Notes under the pieces: generated by a model
What the model saw: only the letters and a program-made list of their open reading frames with translations
Databases searched by the model: none
Told to the model about the DNA's origin: nothing
Shown: piece after piece, positions 37,296-46,519 of the stretch
Position numbering within the stretch: the first letter of the stretch is position 1
Layout: each line of letters begins with the position of its first letter
Translations under genes and position numbers: made by a program
Assembly: GCA_022843805.1 (NCBI GenBank)
Contig: JALHMY010000038.1
Coordinates: 1-64,000 of the forward strand
Direction: 5' to 3'
Source: Fuerstiella sp.
GTDB lineage: Bacteria; Planctomycetota; Planctomycetia; Planctomycetales; Planctomycetaceae
Length of the DNA: 64,000 nucleotides

Positions 37296-37988
37296 ATGAC
37301 CGCTTCCCGAAAGACTGCCCAAAAGGCAGGGTCAACTCTGTCAGAATTCGAACAGCCTAAAAAGCGTAAACCCTTTACTGTCCTGCTGGTTGTGGATGAC
37401 CAGGCGGAACGGGCAGCGCTTGTAGATACGCTCCAGCAACAGAAAATCGAAGTTCGTGACTATATGACGGCAATGGAGTTTTATCGCGATTTCCGCGAAA
37501 AAACGCCCGGTGTGCTGATCATGGAAGCACGGTTGCGGGGAATGAGCGGACTGGAGCTTTATGAAAAGTTGTCTGCTGAAGATTTCGAACTTCCGGTCAT
37601 TTTCATCGCCGGCCATGCCGACGCCCCGATGGCCGTTCGGGCGGTAACCAATGGCGCATTTGATTTCCTTGTCAAACCGATCAAAGAACAGCCGCTGATT
37701 TCGGCTGTGATACGCGCGTACAGCTATTACTATGATGTGGATTCCGGAGCAGCGGGCGACGAATTCGAAGAAATCGCCGACGGTATGAGTCGGCTGAGTG
37801 ACCGGGAAAAGCAAATTTTGGACCACATTGTTGCCGGGCAGTCCAGCCGTGACATTGGTCAGCAGCTCGGGATCAGTACCAAGACCGTGGAAGCTCATCG
37901 CGCACGAATTAATGACAAGATGCGGGCAGATGACCTGCCACACCTGATTCGTATGTGCCTTGCCTGGAATGAAGAACAGGCAACCTGA
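37296..37988 (+). CDS. FixJ/NarL-type response regulator with altered receiver
   Basis: A 230-residue two-domain regulator. The receiver (residues 26-140) keeps the acidic pocket (Asp34, Asp35 in LLVVDDQ) and Lys127 (FDFLVKPIKE), but the phospho-acceptor position in GVLIMEARLRGMSG is Glu77 instead of Asp, and the switch Thr/Ser is Ala105 (FIAGHAD). The C-terminal LuxR-type helix-turn-helix (LSDREKQILDHIVAGQSSRD, then LGISTKTVEAHRARI) is intact. Glu in place of Asp often mimics the phosphorylated state, so the protein may be constitutively active or controlled differently. No histidine kinase gene is nearby. Confidence 0.88.
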   Translation: MTASRKTAQKAGSTLSEFEQPKKRKPFTVLLVVDDQAERAALVDTLQQQKIEVRDYMTAMEFYRDFREKTPGVLIMEARLRGMSGLELYEKLSAEDFELPVIFIAGHADAPMAVRAVTNGAFDFLVKPIKEQPLISAVIRAYSYYYDVDSGAAGDEFEEIADGMSRLSDREKQILDHIVAGQSSRDIGQQLGISTKTVEAHRARINDKMRADDLPHLIRMCLAWNEEQAT

Positions 37989-38155
37989 ACGAAGCGGGAT
38001 TCCCGCGGGAGCCATGGGGACTGCCATTGTCCCGGGTGGCGTTTGTCAGTTAATCTGACGGCTTGTCGGAAAATATGGCCGAGTTTGGGCAGGGAGGCCT
38101 GAATCGTGACGTTGCACCAGTTATTGCATCATATTCCTGTCGCGGGAGTCGCGGC

Positions 38156-39337
38156 ATGATGCTGCTGCAGAGATACATTCTTGGCGAACTGGTGCGCGTT
38201 TTCAGCCTGCTGATCGTTGTACTAACCGTCATGCTGGTCTTTGTTGGTCTGTTCCGTGAAGCATCGGAACGTGGCCTTGGGGCAGTACAAATTCTGCAGA
38301 TCCTGCCGTTTGTTGTGCCCAGTATGCTGCCGTTTACCATCCCGGCGACGCTGCTTCTGGCAGTGTGCGTGGTGTATGGCCGATTGTCCGGAGATCTTGA
38401 AGTCACGGCAGCGAAAGCAGCTGGTATCAGCGCAATGCAACTGCTGAAACCTGCCTTCCTGATGGGTGGAGTGCTCGCGATTGCTTCATTTGGTCTGACG
38501 AACTATGCGATTCCCTGGGCAATCGCCAACATCGAACGTATCGTCACGCAGGCCATGGAAGAAATCTTTCTGGATATCCTTGCGACGCATAATCACTTCA
38601 GCGATTCCAAAAAAGGTTATTCCATCAAGGTTCAGGGAGTTCGCGACAGAACACTGATCGATGCCACGTTTCGCTACCGGCTTCGGAATCACCAGCAGCT
38701 CAATCTGAGGGCGGAATTTGCGAGGATTCAATTTGACCTGGACCGCCAGGAAATTCGGCTTCTGCTGATTAATGCCTCCGGCAGTCGACCTGGATCCGAT
38801 TCTGCCGGTATGTTCGACCAGCAGGAAATCACACTGCCACTGCCGTCACAGATTCAGAAAGTCAAAGCCCGTCATATGACAGTCAGCCGACTCAGGCAGG
38901 GAATTCAGCAGGCTGATGAACGCCTGCGGGCCAGCAATCAGGAACAGGCTCAGTTTGCTGCAATGATACTGCTGACAGGCGACTTTCAGGACCTTGTCGG
39001 TGAACAGATCAGAACGGCTTCAGAAAACCAGCGGCTGGCCACGATCGAACAGCGGCGGTTTCGGTCAGAAATTCACAGCCGTTTTGCGATGGCTGCCAGT
39101 TGCATCTTTTTCGCACTGGTCGGCGGTCCATTTTCCATGCTGCAGGCACGACGCCAGTTCATCACCAGCTTCATTATGTGCTTCCTGCCCATTCTGCTGG
39201 TCTACTATCCGGTGATGTTTCTGGTTTTGAACCTCTCGAAAAGCGGCACGATTGAACCGTGGTGGTCAATGTGGGTGCCCAATACGATTCTTGGAATCGC
39301 CTCCGCCATCATTTTGTATAAGGTCGTCCGTCACTGA
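38156..39337 (+). CDS. LptF/LptG family permease
   Basis: A 394-residue YjgP/YjgQ-type inner-membrane protein. In the LptBFGC system these extract lipopolysaccharide from the inner membrane. LLQRYILGELVRVFSLLIVV opens the first span, SMLPFTIPATLLLAVCVVYG and GDLEVTAAKAAGISAMQLLK are family-typical, a periplasmic domain lies in the middle, and three spans follow from MAASCIFFALVGGPFSML. The middle domain carries a helical insert (QADERLRASNQEQAQ). The second family member is not in the window. The Met at 38156 with an upstream GGGAG is chosen rather than the TTG at 38063. Confidence 0.85.
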   Translation: MMLLQRYILGELVRVFSLLIVVLTVMLVFVGLFREASERGLGAVQILQILPFVVPSMLPFTIPATLLLAVCVVYGRLSGDLEVTAAKAAGISAMQLLKPAFLMGGVLAIASFGLTNYAIPWAIANIERIVTQAMEEIFLDILATHNHFSDSKKGYSIKVQGVRDRTLIDATFRYRLRNHQQLNLRAEFARIQFDLDRQEIRLLLINASGSRPGSDSAGMFDQQEITLPLPSQIQKVKARHMTVSRLRQGIQQADERLRASNQEQAQFAAMILLTGDFQDLVGEQIRTASENQRLATIEQRRFRSEIHSRFAMAASCIFFALVGGPFSMLQARRQFITSFIMCFLPILLVYYPVMFLVLNLSKSGTIEPWWSMWVPNTILGIASAIILYKVVRH

Positions 39338-39372
39338 TGGCAACCTTGTCACGCTTATTGTCTGACAGCGCC

Positions 39373-40719
39373 TTAGTCCAGTACCGACTCTTCCGAGAAC
39401 GCGGCGTCATCTTCGTCGTCGAAAATCGACCGTTCCGAAGTGAGTTCCAGTTCCCAGGCAGAATCTATTCTGCCCGTGTCGCTCTCTTCACCAAAATTCA
39501 AACTGGAAAATGCAGCTTCTGATTGCAAAACAGACTGTTCACGATCGGCAGAGGCTGTGCCGTCCGCTTTTCCCGATCTCAGAATTCCAGGACACAGAAC
39601 CTGCTGCCCTTTGACTGTAATCGTCAGCTGTGGCCAGATGTCAGAGTGCGTCAGCCGTTCACAGCCATGGGCCGTGATCAGTATCGAATCTCCATGCATG
39701 GCGGGGCCGATCGAAGGATGCCAGTACATGGCCACCGGGGCGGAAAGCTCAAAGTCCGAGTCCGGGGTCAGCTGTACTTCACTCGTACGATAACCCAGCA
39801 CATCTGCCTGGTCGGCCAGCGGCCATTCATTTGCGTGTCCAAACTTCTCATAGATGCGTCGGACTTTGGGCCATACGTCCCGAAGCACTTCGCCATTTCT
39901 GGAAAAGAACATTCCGGAACAGTGAACAAGCGCGGACTGCTGATGAGCCTGCAACAGATCTGACGGAACTTTATCCACCGCCACTGTCCTCGATACGGCC
40001 ACATGCAGGCCCCAGCGACGAGCAACACAGCTGATAATCGCAAACGACTCAATCTGATCTTCGCCGTAACCCCAGTGTCTGAACCGATCATTGCGACCAT
40101 CGGCACAAACCTGGATTCGAACAGGAGTGACAGTGCGTTTCACCAGCCGATGACTTACTTCACCTGCCACCGCCGCTTCTGTCATTCCCGCCTGAAGATT
40201 CCCTGCCGTCACTTCCACCGCATGCACCAGAACCCGACTGAGTTTGCGAAGGCGAATTACTTCAAGTCTTGTCAGAGGTAATCGCATCCGGGCGATTCGA
40301 CGGGCTGCCCCTTTTGTACCCTCGGCTCCCGAATCACTGACCACTCGACGGCCACGCGATAAGTCATCCACCAAAGCTGAATGAGGCTGAAACCATTCGC
40401 GCTGCTTGAGCTGAAATCCCAGACCAAATGCTTCTCGCTCAAATATCTGCGTGGCATCCACCGCATTTGTGGCAAACAGACGAGCATCTTCTGTAACAAA
40501 CAGACTCGACTGACTGTTCTCAGAACAATATCGGGAAACATCCGCTCCAGCTGCGAACCATGCAATATTCGCAGGATCCTGAAGCAGCAATGCGTCGGCA
40601 CCGGTTGATGTCAGAAACTGACGTACACGGTCATGCTTCAGCTCGACATCGCTCATTCGGGCCGGATCCTGAATCAGGTGTCGACGACGCTTCTGTTCTT
40701 CAAAACCGCCTTCCACCAT
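39373..40719 (-). CDS. M24/creatinase-fold protein, probably catalytically inactive
   Basis: The 448-residue protein has a creatinase-like N-terminal domain (LLLQDPANIAWFAAGADVS) and a pita-bread-like C-terminal domain (RLPLTRLEVIRLRKLSRVLV, MTEAAVAGEVSHRLV), as in Xaa-Pro aminopeptidases. The metal ligands are not recognisable: the usual DxTRT reads VAVSRT, the GHGxG region reads FGHANEW, and the Glu of TIEP is replaced (AMYWHPSIGPA). It is therefore probably a pseudoenzyme with a binding role. A short repeat tail (CTTATTGTCTGACAGC) overlaps the region just before its stop. A GGGAG site supports the ATG at 40719. Confidence 0.65.
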   Translation of the reverse strand: MVEGGFEEQKRRRHLIQDPARMSDVELKHDRVRQFLTSTGADALLLQDPANIAWFAAGADVSRYCSENSQSSLFVTEDARLFATNAVDATQIFEREAFGLGFQLKQREWFQPHSALVDDLSRGRRVVSDSGAEGTKGAARRIARMRLPLTRLEVIRLRKLSRVLVHAVEVTAGNLQAGMTEAAVAGEVSHRLVKRTVTPVRIQVCADGRNDRFRHWGYGEDQIESFAIISCVARRWGLHVAVSRTVAVDKVPSDLLQAHQQSALVHCSGMFFSRNGEVLRDVWPKVRRIYEKFGHANEWPLADQADVLGYRTSEVQLTPDSDFELSAPVAMYWHPSIGPAMHGDSILITAHGCERLTHSDIWPQLTITVKGQQVLCPGILRSGKADGTASADREQSVLQSEAAFSSLNFGEESDTGRIDSAWELELTSERSIFDDEDDAAFSEESVLD

Positions 40720-40961
40720 CGTCGTCTCCCGCTGCCCGTCCCGGATCGCCCCCGCCTCTCTCCCTCCAAACGACTATTGCCGCACAAAGTATACCGCGTT
40801 GTCAACGTTGCGCTCCTGTGAATTCCCTTATTGTGGCAGATCCAAATGAGGAGCGTGTGAATCAGGCTCACAATTCATTCAACGGAAACCCCGGTACTCT
40901 GACCTGCACCACGCCTCGGTTGATCGCATGGTTCGAACGTCGGCAGACGATTCCTGAACTG

Positions 40962-41585
40962 CTATTCATTCGTACAGACAGATTTCATTCCGCGAAGGAA
41001 GAGGCGAACGGTTTTGCGAACATCGTCCATTGTCGGGATAACAGGCGGAGTAAATCCGGCACACATCATGGGAAGCGGCGGCATAATAATTCCCAGCAAT
41101 TTGGTTGCCGCCCAGTCAGGATCGGGTACCGTGAGCACTCCATTTGTATCCAGACGAGCCAGATAAACGGCCATTTCCCGAAGTCCTCGCCCGAAACCGG
41201 TTTCGTAGATTAAGCGGGCATTGTCCGGGAATCGACGGCCTTCCGACATCAGCAGGAAGCACATACAGGCACCGTCTTCGGACAGCAGAATCTGCATCAG
41301 AGCGTGGAAGTACACGGTGAGCATTTCTTCCGGGTCTTTGTGAAGAGCATTCAGTTCAGGCAATGCCGCGAAGACTTCCTCAGCCCGCGAACGAACAGCC
41401 TCTTCGAACAGTTTTTCCTTCGAGGGAAAGTGGTTATAAACGGTTGCCTTGGATACGCCGGAGCGGGCAGTGACCTGATCCATGCTGGTTTCTGCAAACC
41501 CCTGCGCCATGAACAGTTCCCGACCAGCCTCCAGTATCTGTTTGCGTTTCTGCCCGGATCTGGGCAATACAGCCGGTTCATTCAT
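40962..41585 (-). CDS. TetR-family repressor of the exporter operon
   Basis: A 207-residue regulator with a canonical TetR N-terminus (ILEAGRELFMAQGFAETSMD, then ARSGVSKATVYNHFPSKEKL) and a helical ligand domain containing a TetR_C-like segment (CMCFLLMSEGRRFPDN). It is the last gene of the DevBCA-type operon and overlaps the ATPase gene by four bases. Two matching palindromes in front of the operon (44667-44711) are its probable operators, which would make it an autorepressor responding to an exported compound. Confidence 0.88.
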   Translation of the reverse strand: MNEPAVLPRSGQKRKQILEAGRELFMAQGFAETSMDQVTARSGVSKATVYNHFPSKEKLFEEAVRSRAEEVFAALPELNALHKDPEEMLTVYFHALMQILLSEDGACMCFLLMSEGRRFPDNARLIYETGFGRGLREMAVYLARLDTNGVLTVPDPDWAATKLLGIIMPPLPMMCAGFTPPVIPTMDDVRKTVRLFLRGMKSVCTNE

Positions 41586-42388
41586 CGCAGGCTCCCTTCC
41601 GCAAACGGCCGGCCAGCACCGAACAGGGCTTCACCTGTTCGAGCGGATGGTTCCATCGACAGACGACCGTCCTGCATCTCAATGATTCGGTCGGCAATAT
41701 CCAGTACTCGAGCATCATGAGTAACCATGAGAATTGGTCGGTTCTCCCGACGGGCGAGCCCCTGAAGCAGATTAACAACTTCGCGCCCCGACGCACCATC
41801 CAGGGCGGCAGTTGGTTCGTCGGCAAGTACAAGTTGGGGACAACCCACCAGAGCTCTGGCAATCGCCACTCTCTGCTTCTGCCCTCCCGACAGCCGCGAC
41901 ACATGATAGTCGAGTCGCTGCCCCAATCCTACCTGTGTCAGCATTTCTTTCGCACGATCCCGACCCTCCTTTTGTGATACATCAGGCTGCAGATCAAACA
42001 TGATCTGTACGTTCTGCAGAGCTGTGAGGCACGGAAGCAAATTGTGAGCCTGAAAAATGAAACCAATTTTTCGCCGCAAATCCAGCAGATCGGAATCACT
42101 CGCACGGTGCAGCGAATATCCAAGTACATTCAGTGTTCCTTCCTGCATGCTTCGCAGTCCGGCAATCAGTGTCAGCAGAGTTGTCTTCCCGGAACCGGAC
42201 GGTCCGGTCAGAAGCACAATCTCTCCCGGCTGAACATCGATTTTCACGTCAAACAGGATCTGCCTGCGAAGCTCGCCCTGCCCAAATGCAAAGTTGACTC
42301 CGGTTCCGGAAATTACGGGTTGTGAATCGTCATCCTGCATTTCGTCACCGCATGAAAAAATCGGCTGGAAGGGTCTGTCAGAAAACAT
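41582..42388 (-). CDS. devA: ABC exporter ATPase (DevA/MacB-like)
   Basis: ATP-binding subunit, 268 residues: [17 protein letters not shown] (Walker A), RLSGGQKQRVAIARALVG (signature), LVLADEPTAALDGASGREV (Walker B) and LMVTHDARVLDIADRI (switch His). This class drives export through FtsX-like permeases. The gene overlaps the permease upstream by 11 bases and the TetR gene downstream by four, so it is tightly coupled. The symbol is by analogy with cyanobacterial heterocyst exporters; the substrate here is unknown. Confidence 0.88.
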   Translation of the reverse strand: MFSDRPFQPIFSCGDEMQDDDSQPVISGTGVNFAFGQGELRRQILFDVKIDVQPGEIVLLTGPSGSGKTTLLTLIAGLRSMQEGTLNVLGYSLHRASDSDLLDLRRKIGFIFQAHNLLPCLTALQNVQIMFDLQPDVSQKEGRDRAKEMLTQVGLGQRLDYHVSRLSGGQKQRVAIARALVGCPQLVLADEPTAALDGASGREVVNLLQGLARRENRPILMVTHDARVLDIADRIIEMQDGRLSMEPSARTGEALFGAGRPFAEGSLR

Positions 42389-43532
42389 CGGCGGGATCGG
42401 CCGACTTCAGCTTTCGAACGGCCAGCATTCCGGAAAAGACACACATCGCCACTGTGATCACAGCCAGAGCCAGTCCGCGGCCTGGCTCAATAGACAATGG
42501 AAGCTGAGTAACCCTGCGAAGTCCGGCATACAGAGCAGCGGCCACAAGAGTTCCAGGGATGAATCCAAGTGTCGCCAGAAGAACAGACTGCTCAAACACA
42601 AGTCGATTCAGGTATCTCCCGGAGAATCCCATGGCCTTCATGGTCGCGTAATGCGGAAGGTGATTGGTAACGTCTGTGTAAAGGATCTGATACACGACGA
42701 TAAAGCCGATAAAAAAGCCAACGACCGTTCCGGCTGAAAAAATAATGCCGATGGGAGTGGCGGATTGCCAGTAGGCCAGTTCCACATCCTTAAACTGCTC
42801 TCGTGTCAGCACACTGACCTCTTTACCCAGCAACGCCTGAAACTGCTGCTGAACCTGAGGCACGGATACTCCCGGTCGAAGCTTCACGACCCCAATATCA
42901 ATCTCACCGGAATTCCGCTCAGAAAACAGCCTCAGAAAATTGGCGTGACTCACCACAATGTTCCCGTCGATTCCGAACGATGCCCCCAGATCAATAATTC
43001 CCGCCAGCGTCATTCGACGACGATTAATCTCCGGCTCAATGATCTGCTCAAGAGCATTCGCCCCTGCGACTTCGCCAAATCGCGGACGACCCAGACGATC
43101 GTAAAGAAATGCGTCTGTTCGCCGCAGATGATGCATCTGCTCTTCAAAACCAGGAAGCGTGAGCGACGGCGTCTGTGTTTCAACCCCATAACACTGCATG
43201 GAACGCATTTCTCCATTCCATGGATTCTTCCATTCCACAGGTGCCAGATAAATCGAAAACAGATCCATAACATCGGAACTGCCCCGAAGCCTGTACAGCA
43301 GGCGACTTGAAAACTGTTTGCAGTGAAGTAAATGCTCGTACTGACTGTGGATCACGATCAGCTCACCGTCCAGTGATCCGTGAAACACAACCGCACTGGC
43401 AAACAGAGCCTTCATCAGCCCCAGCTGCATCCACATCAGCACCACTGAGACCATCACACCCATTACGGCAGCAAACAGCTTCATCTTCTCGTGTTTCAGC
43501 TGCAGCCACGACAACGCAATACGCTGCCCCAT
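42378..43532 (-). CDS. devC: FtsX-like ABC exporter permease (DevC type)
   Basis: A 384-residue permease with one N-terminal span (FAAVMGVMVSVVLMWMQLGL), a large periplasmic domain and three C-terminal spans (IGIIFSAGTVVGFFIGFIVV, and the pair from ATLGFIPGTLVAAALYAG). The motif THLPHYATMKAMGFSGRYL is typical of FtsX/DevC proteins. It lies between the fusion protein and the ATPase of the same operon, forming a DevBCA-type exporter. Confidence 0.86.
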   Translation of the reverse strand: MGQRIALSWLQLKHEKMKLFAAVMGVMVSVVLMWMQLGLMKALFASAVVFHGSLDGELIVIHSQYEHLLHCKQFSSRLLYRLRGSSDVMDLFSIYLAPVEWKNPWNGEMRSMQCYGVETQTPSLTLPGFEEQMHHLRRTDAFLYDRLGRPRFGEVAGANALEQIIEPEINRRRMTLAGIIDLGASFGIDGNIVVSHANFLRLFSERNSGEIDIGVVKLRPGVSVPQVQQQFQALLGKEVSVLTREQFKDVELAYWQSATPIGIIFSAGTVVGFFIGFIVVYQILYTDVTNHLPHYATMKAMGFSGRYLNRLVFEQSVLLATLGFIPGTLVAAALYAGLRRVTQLPLSIEPGRGLALAVITVAMCVFSGMLAVRKLKSADPADVF

Positions 43533-43534
43533 GC

Positions 43535-44650
43535 TTATCTCACTTCTGAAACAACCTTCTCGGAAGCATCATGCCGGTGTATGCCGGACTCTGTATCGGA
43601 TTCCACTGCAGGCCTAGCAGAAGCACCCTCTGTTTCAATGGTGACTTCAACTCGGGCGAATGACATTCCGGCGACAAGCCGCCCGTCATCATCGCGAAGC
43701 CGAATTCGAACCTCCACAACTCGCGCATCAGTATCATCCACCGGATCGTTTGATAAGACGTCCCGGCGCCCGATCAGCCGACCAACTTCAATCACCTCTC
43801 CCGAGAGAGTCTCTGACAGATTGCGAATAAAGATTTTTGCTGACTGTTGTTTCCGAATCTTCAGAATGTCGGATTCATGAACTTCCGCAACAACGTCCAT
43901 CTGCCGAGTATCACCCAGGTCGAGCAGACCGTCGGAATCGATGCGTTCGCCCGCACGAGTATTCACTCGCAATACCTGCCCGGTAATCGGACTTCGAATA
44001 TTGGAAACTTCCAGATCCGCGTCAGCTCGCTGCAGTTCCGCTTTTGCTCGTATAATCTCTGCCTCGGCACGTTCAATATCAACCACACGGATTTCTCTGA
44101 TGGCTGCAAGTGCTGCCGAATGCTGTCGCAGTTCACGGCGAAGAACAATGACTTCCGATTCGCGAATGTCCACGTCGTCCTGCGATGCGGCTTTGCTCTT
44201 AACCAGCTTCTGAACTCGTTCCAGCTGCTTCTCCGCAAGATCCAGCCTCGCCTGAGTCTTCTCCACCAGCGCTTCCTGCGCTTCAATGTCTCCGGATCTG
44301 GCGCCTGCCTGAACCTGGGCCAGTGACTTTTCTGCCACTAGTACGGCCGCACGAGCCTGCTCGACATCCGCCAGCTGTCGGCGATGAGAATCCAGAACTG
44401 CCAGAATCTGCCCGAATTGAACGTCGTCCCCAACGTCCACCAGCAACTGCTCAACCACCGGAGGTTCCATCACGGAAGGAGCATTCACCTGAATCACTTC
44501 ACTGCACGGCTCAATCCGCCCCAGAGCACCCACTCCAGCAAGGTCTGCGACTGGTGCTGGCTCGGTTTCGGCAGTCGAATCCATACGGCTGAAGGCCACA
44601 CCTCCTCCCGCCACAAGAACGAACAGGCACACAAACAGCATTTTTCGCAT
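43535..44650 (-). CDS. devB: HlyD-family membrane fusion protein (DevB type)
   Basis: The 371-residue periplasmic adaptor links the inner-membrane exporter to an outer-membrane channel. It has one N-terminal hydrophobic segment (MLFVCLFVLVAGGGVAF), a lipoyl-like half (PVVEQLLVDVGDDVQFGQIL), a long coiled-coil hairpin (about 100-215: VEKTQARLDLAEKQLERVQK) and a beta-barrel part (NIRSPITGQVLRVNTRAGER). It is the first gene of the exporter operon; two palindromic operators lie 17-61 bp upstream. No TolC-like gene is nearby. Confidence 0.88.
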   Translation of the reverse strand: MRKMLFVCLFVLVAGGGVAFSRMDSTAETEPAPVADLAGVGALGRIEPCSEVIQVNAPSVMEPPVVEQLLVDVGDDVQFGQILAVLDSHRRQLADVEQARAAVLVAEKSLAQVQAGARSGDIEAQEALVEKTQARLDLAEKQLERVQKLVKSKAASQDDVDIRESEVIVLRRELRQHSAALAAIREIRVVDIERAEAEIIRAKAELQRADADLEVSNIRSPITGQVLRVNTRAGERIDSDGLLDLGDTRQMDVVAEVHESDILKIRKQQSAKIFIRNLSETLSGEVIEVGRLIGRRDVLSNDPVDDTDARVVEVRIRLRDDDGRLVAGMSFARVEVTIETEGASARPAVESDTESGIHRHDASEKVVSEVR

Positions 44651-44666
44651 AGCCCACCCATTTCAT

Positions 44667-44711
44667 ACTGAACTGTTCAGTTTATCTATCGATAATACTA
44701 AACGGTTTAGT
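44667..44711. promoter_or_regulatory. Twin TetR-type operators in front of the exporter operon
   Basis: ACTGAACTGTTCAGT (44667-44681) and ACTAAACGGTTTAGT (44697-44711) are 15-base palindromes spaced 30 bp centre to centre, sharing the form ACTRAAC-N-GTTYAGT. They precede the HlyD-family gene, whose operon encodes a TetR repressor. Confidence 0.75.
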
Positions 44712-44812
44712 TCAATTAAGGGCTAAAATTCTTGCCGGATTCGGAAAAAATCTCTCAAAATAGCTGCTGCCGCACGCAAAAAACATTCTTCTCTTCAACA
44801 TCTCGCTGATCG

Positions 44813-46099
44813 TCAGGGCGAGGTGTTCGCAGCCTGAAGTGCCTGATTCAGGTCGGCGGTGATATCGTCAATGTGTTCAATTCCCACGCTGAGCCGAATC
44901 ATTTCCGGTGGAATACCGCCTTCGCGCTGCTGTTCTTCAGACATCTGAGAATGTGTTGTTGACGCCGGATGAATGGCAAGGCTTTTCGCATCGCCAACAT
45001 TCGCCAGATGAGAAAACAGTTTCAGTGCTTCGATGAATCGGCTGCCTGCTGCCGCTCCACCTTTAATCCCAAACACAACCATTGATCCGCCGGAACCAGC
45101 GAGATATTTTTGAGCCTTTTGGTAGTTGGAATCGCCAGGAAGACCGGGGTACCGAACCCACTCGACGGCCGGATGATTTTGCAGAAAATCGGCAGCCGCA
45201 CGCGCGTTTTGACAGTGGCGTTCCATACGGAGCGGCAAAGTTTCAATTCCCTGAAGAAACAGCCAGGAATTGTCCGGTGAAATGCAGGCACCCAGATTGC
45301 GAAGCGGAATCACTCGCATTCTCAGGATATATGCCAGTGGCGACAGGGGTCCCAGATCATGCGCCCAGCGCACTCCATGGTAGCTGGAATCCGGCTCATT
45401 CATTAAGGGAAACTTTCCGGACTTCCAGTTGAACTTTCCACTGTCAACAACAATTCCGCCGATGCCAGTGCCGTGGCCGCCCATCCATTTGGTGAGTGAG
45501 TGAACCACAATATCGGCACCATAGTCGATCGGTCTCTGCATCGCAGGAGTTGTAAACGTGGAATCCACGATCAGTGGCAGACCGTGCTCTTCCGCGATTC
45601 TGGCGATGGCCTCCAGATCACTGATTTCCAGACCCGGATTGCTGACGCTTTCACAGAAAAGTGCCTTTGTCCTGTCTGTTATTGCCGCCTTAAAGTTTGC
45701 CGGATCTGTGGGATCAACGAATCGGCAGCGGATGCCAAATTGTGGCAGGATATCATTAAACTGAGTAAACGATCCTCCATAGAGATTATTGGCCGAGACG
45801 AATTCATCGCCGGACTTCATGATGTTGATCAGGCTGTAAAAAATCGCACTCGTTCCGGATGACAGTGCAAGCGCACCGACGCCGCCTTCAAGTTCGGCCA
45901 CGCGTTTTTCCAGAACATCCTGAGTTGGATTCATCAGCCGCGTATAAATATTGCCCAGCTCCTTCAGGGCAAACAGGTTGGCTGCATGCTGAGTACTGTT
46001 GAATACGTACGAACTCGTTCGGTATATGGGAACGGCGCGGGAATTTGTGGCGAGGTCCGGCTGCTGTCCGGCATGCAGGCAGGCTGTTTCAAATCTCAT
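44813..46099 (-). CDS. metY: O-acetylhomoserine sulfhydrylase
   Basis: A Cys/Met-metabolism PLP enzyme, 428 residues, which joins O-acetylhomoserine and sulfide to homocysteine. It opens with RFETACLHAGQQPDLATNSR. The PLP pocket has LALSSGTSAIFYSL and Lys204 in HSLTKWMGGHGTGIGG. The insert with GKFPLMNEPDSSYHG is typical of the long MetY branch rather than cystathionine gamma-synthase. Near the end are SHLANVGDAKSLAIHP and IRLSVGIEHIDDI. It ties the window's sulfur genes to methionine. No SAM riboswitch was seen upstream. Confidence 0.93.
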   Translation of the reverse strand: MRFETACLHAGQQPDLATNSRAVPIYRTSSYVFNSTQHAANLFALKELGNIYTRLMNPTQDVLEKRVAELEGGVGALALSSGTSAIFYSLINIMKSGDEFVSANNLYGGSFTQFNDILPQFGIRCRFVDPTDPANFKAAITDRTKALFCESVSNPGLEISDLEAIARIAEEHGLPLIVDSTFTTPAMQRPIDYGADIVVHSLTKWMGGHGTGIGGIVVDSGKFNWKSGKFPLMNEPDSSYHGVRWAHDLGPLSPLAYILRMRVIPLRNLGACISPDNSWLFLQGIETLPLRMERHCQNARAAADFLQNHPAVEWVRYPGLPGDSNYQKAQKYLAGSGGSMVVFGIKGGAAAGSRFIEALKLFSHLANVGDAKSLAIHPASTTHSQMSEEQQREGGIPPEMIRLSVGIEHIDDITADLNQALQAANTSP

Positions 46100-46519
46100 A
46101 GCTCGATCATCCCAAAAAAATTGGCCGATTCTTCCCGAAACCCTTCACGAGCATGACGCAATTTTCTCAGCGTTCCACCTCGTCCGTCATCTCATCCTGA
46201 TTCTCTCGAAGCAAACGCTAAAGTTCAAATGCCGTCATACAGTCTGGCCTGGCGAATCCCAGGCCTCTGACTGAGACGGCAATGGAATATTGGGCTGCCA
46301 TTTTGAACCTGAAAGCCGCCCAACTGATCTCAGACGACAGGTTGGAGATAATCCTGGCGATCTGCGCAGTTCGCGGGAGCGGAGAAACACTCGCGCTGGA
46401 ATTGATGTGGCCCTCAACTGCCGGTTAACGCTACAAAATGCGATCAGGATCGAGCGTGCTTAATCCTCGTGCGTAATGCGGATGCCGGTGTTTGTTTCGT
46501 GGACGGAGACACAATTGCA
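46100..46519. other. Intergenic between divergent genes
   Basis: It holds the structured palindrome at 46231-46280 and otherwise no gene. A reading frame on the minus strand (46235-46417) has no ribosome site or family. Confidence 0.35.
46231..46280. repeat. Interrupted palindrome
   Basis: GCCGTC and GACGGC close an inner GGCCTGG-CGAAT-CCCAGGCC hairpin, with short bulges, over 50 bases. It resembles the other dispersed hairpins of the window in size and GC content but has a different sequence. Confidence 0.55.

Noticed and set aside
46100-46519. SAM or other methionine riboswitch before metY
   Set aside because: No SAM-I/II/III consensus or T-box pattern could be found; only an unrelated GC-rich palindrome is present.
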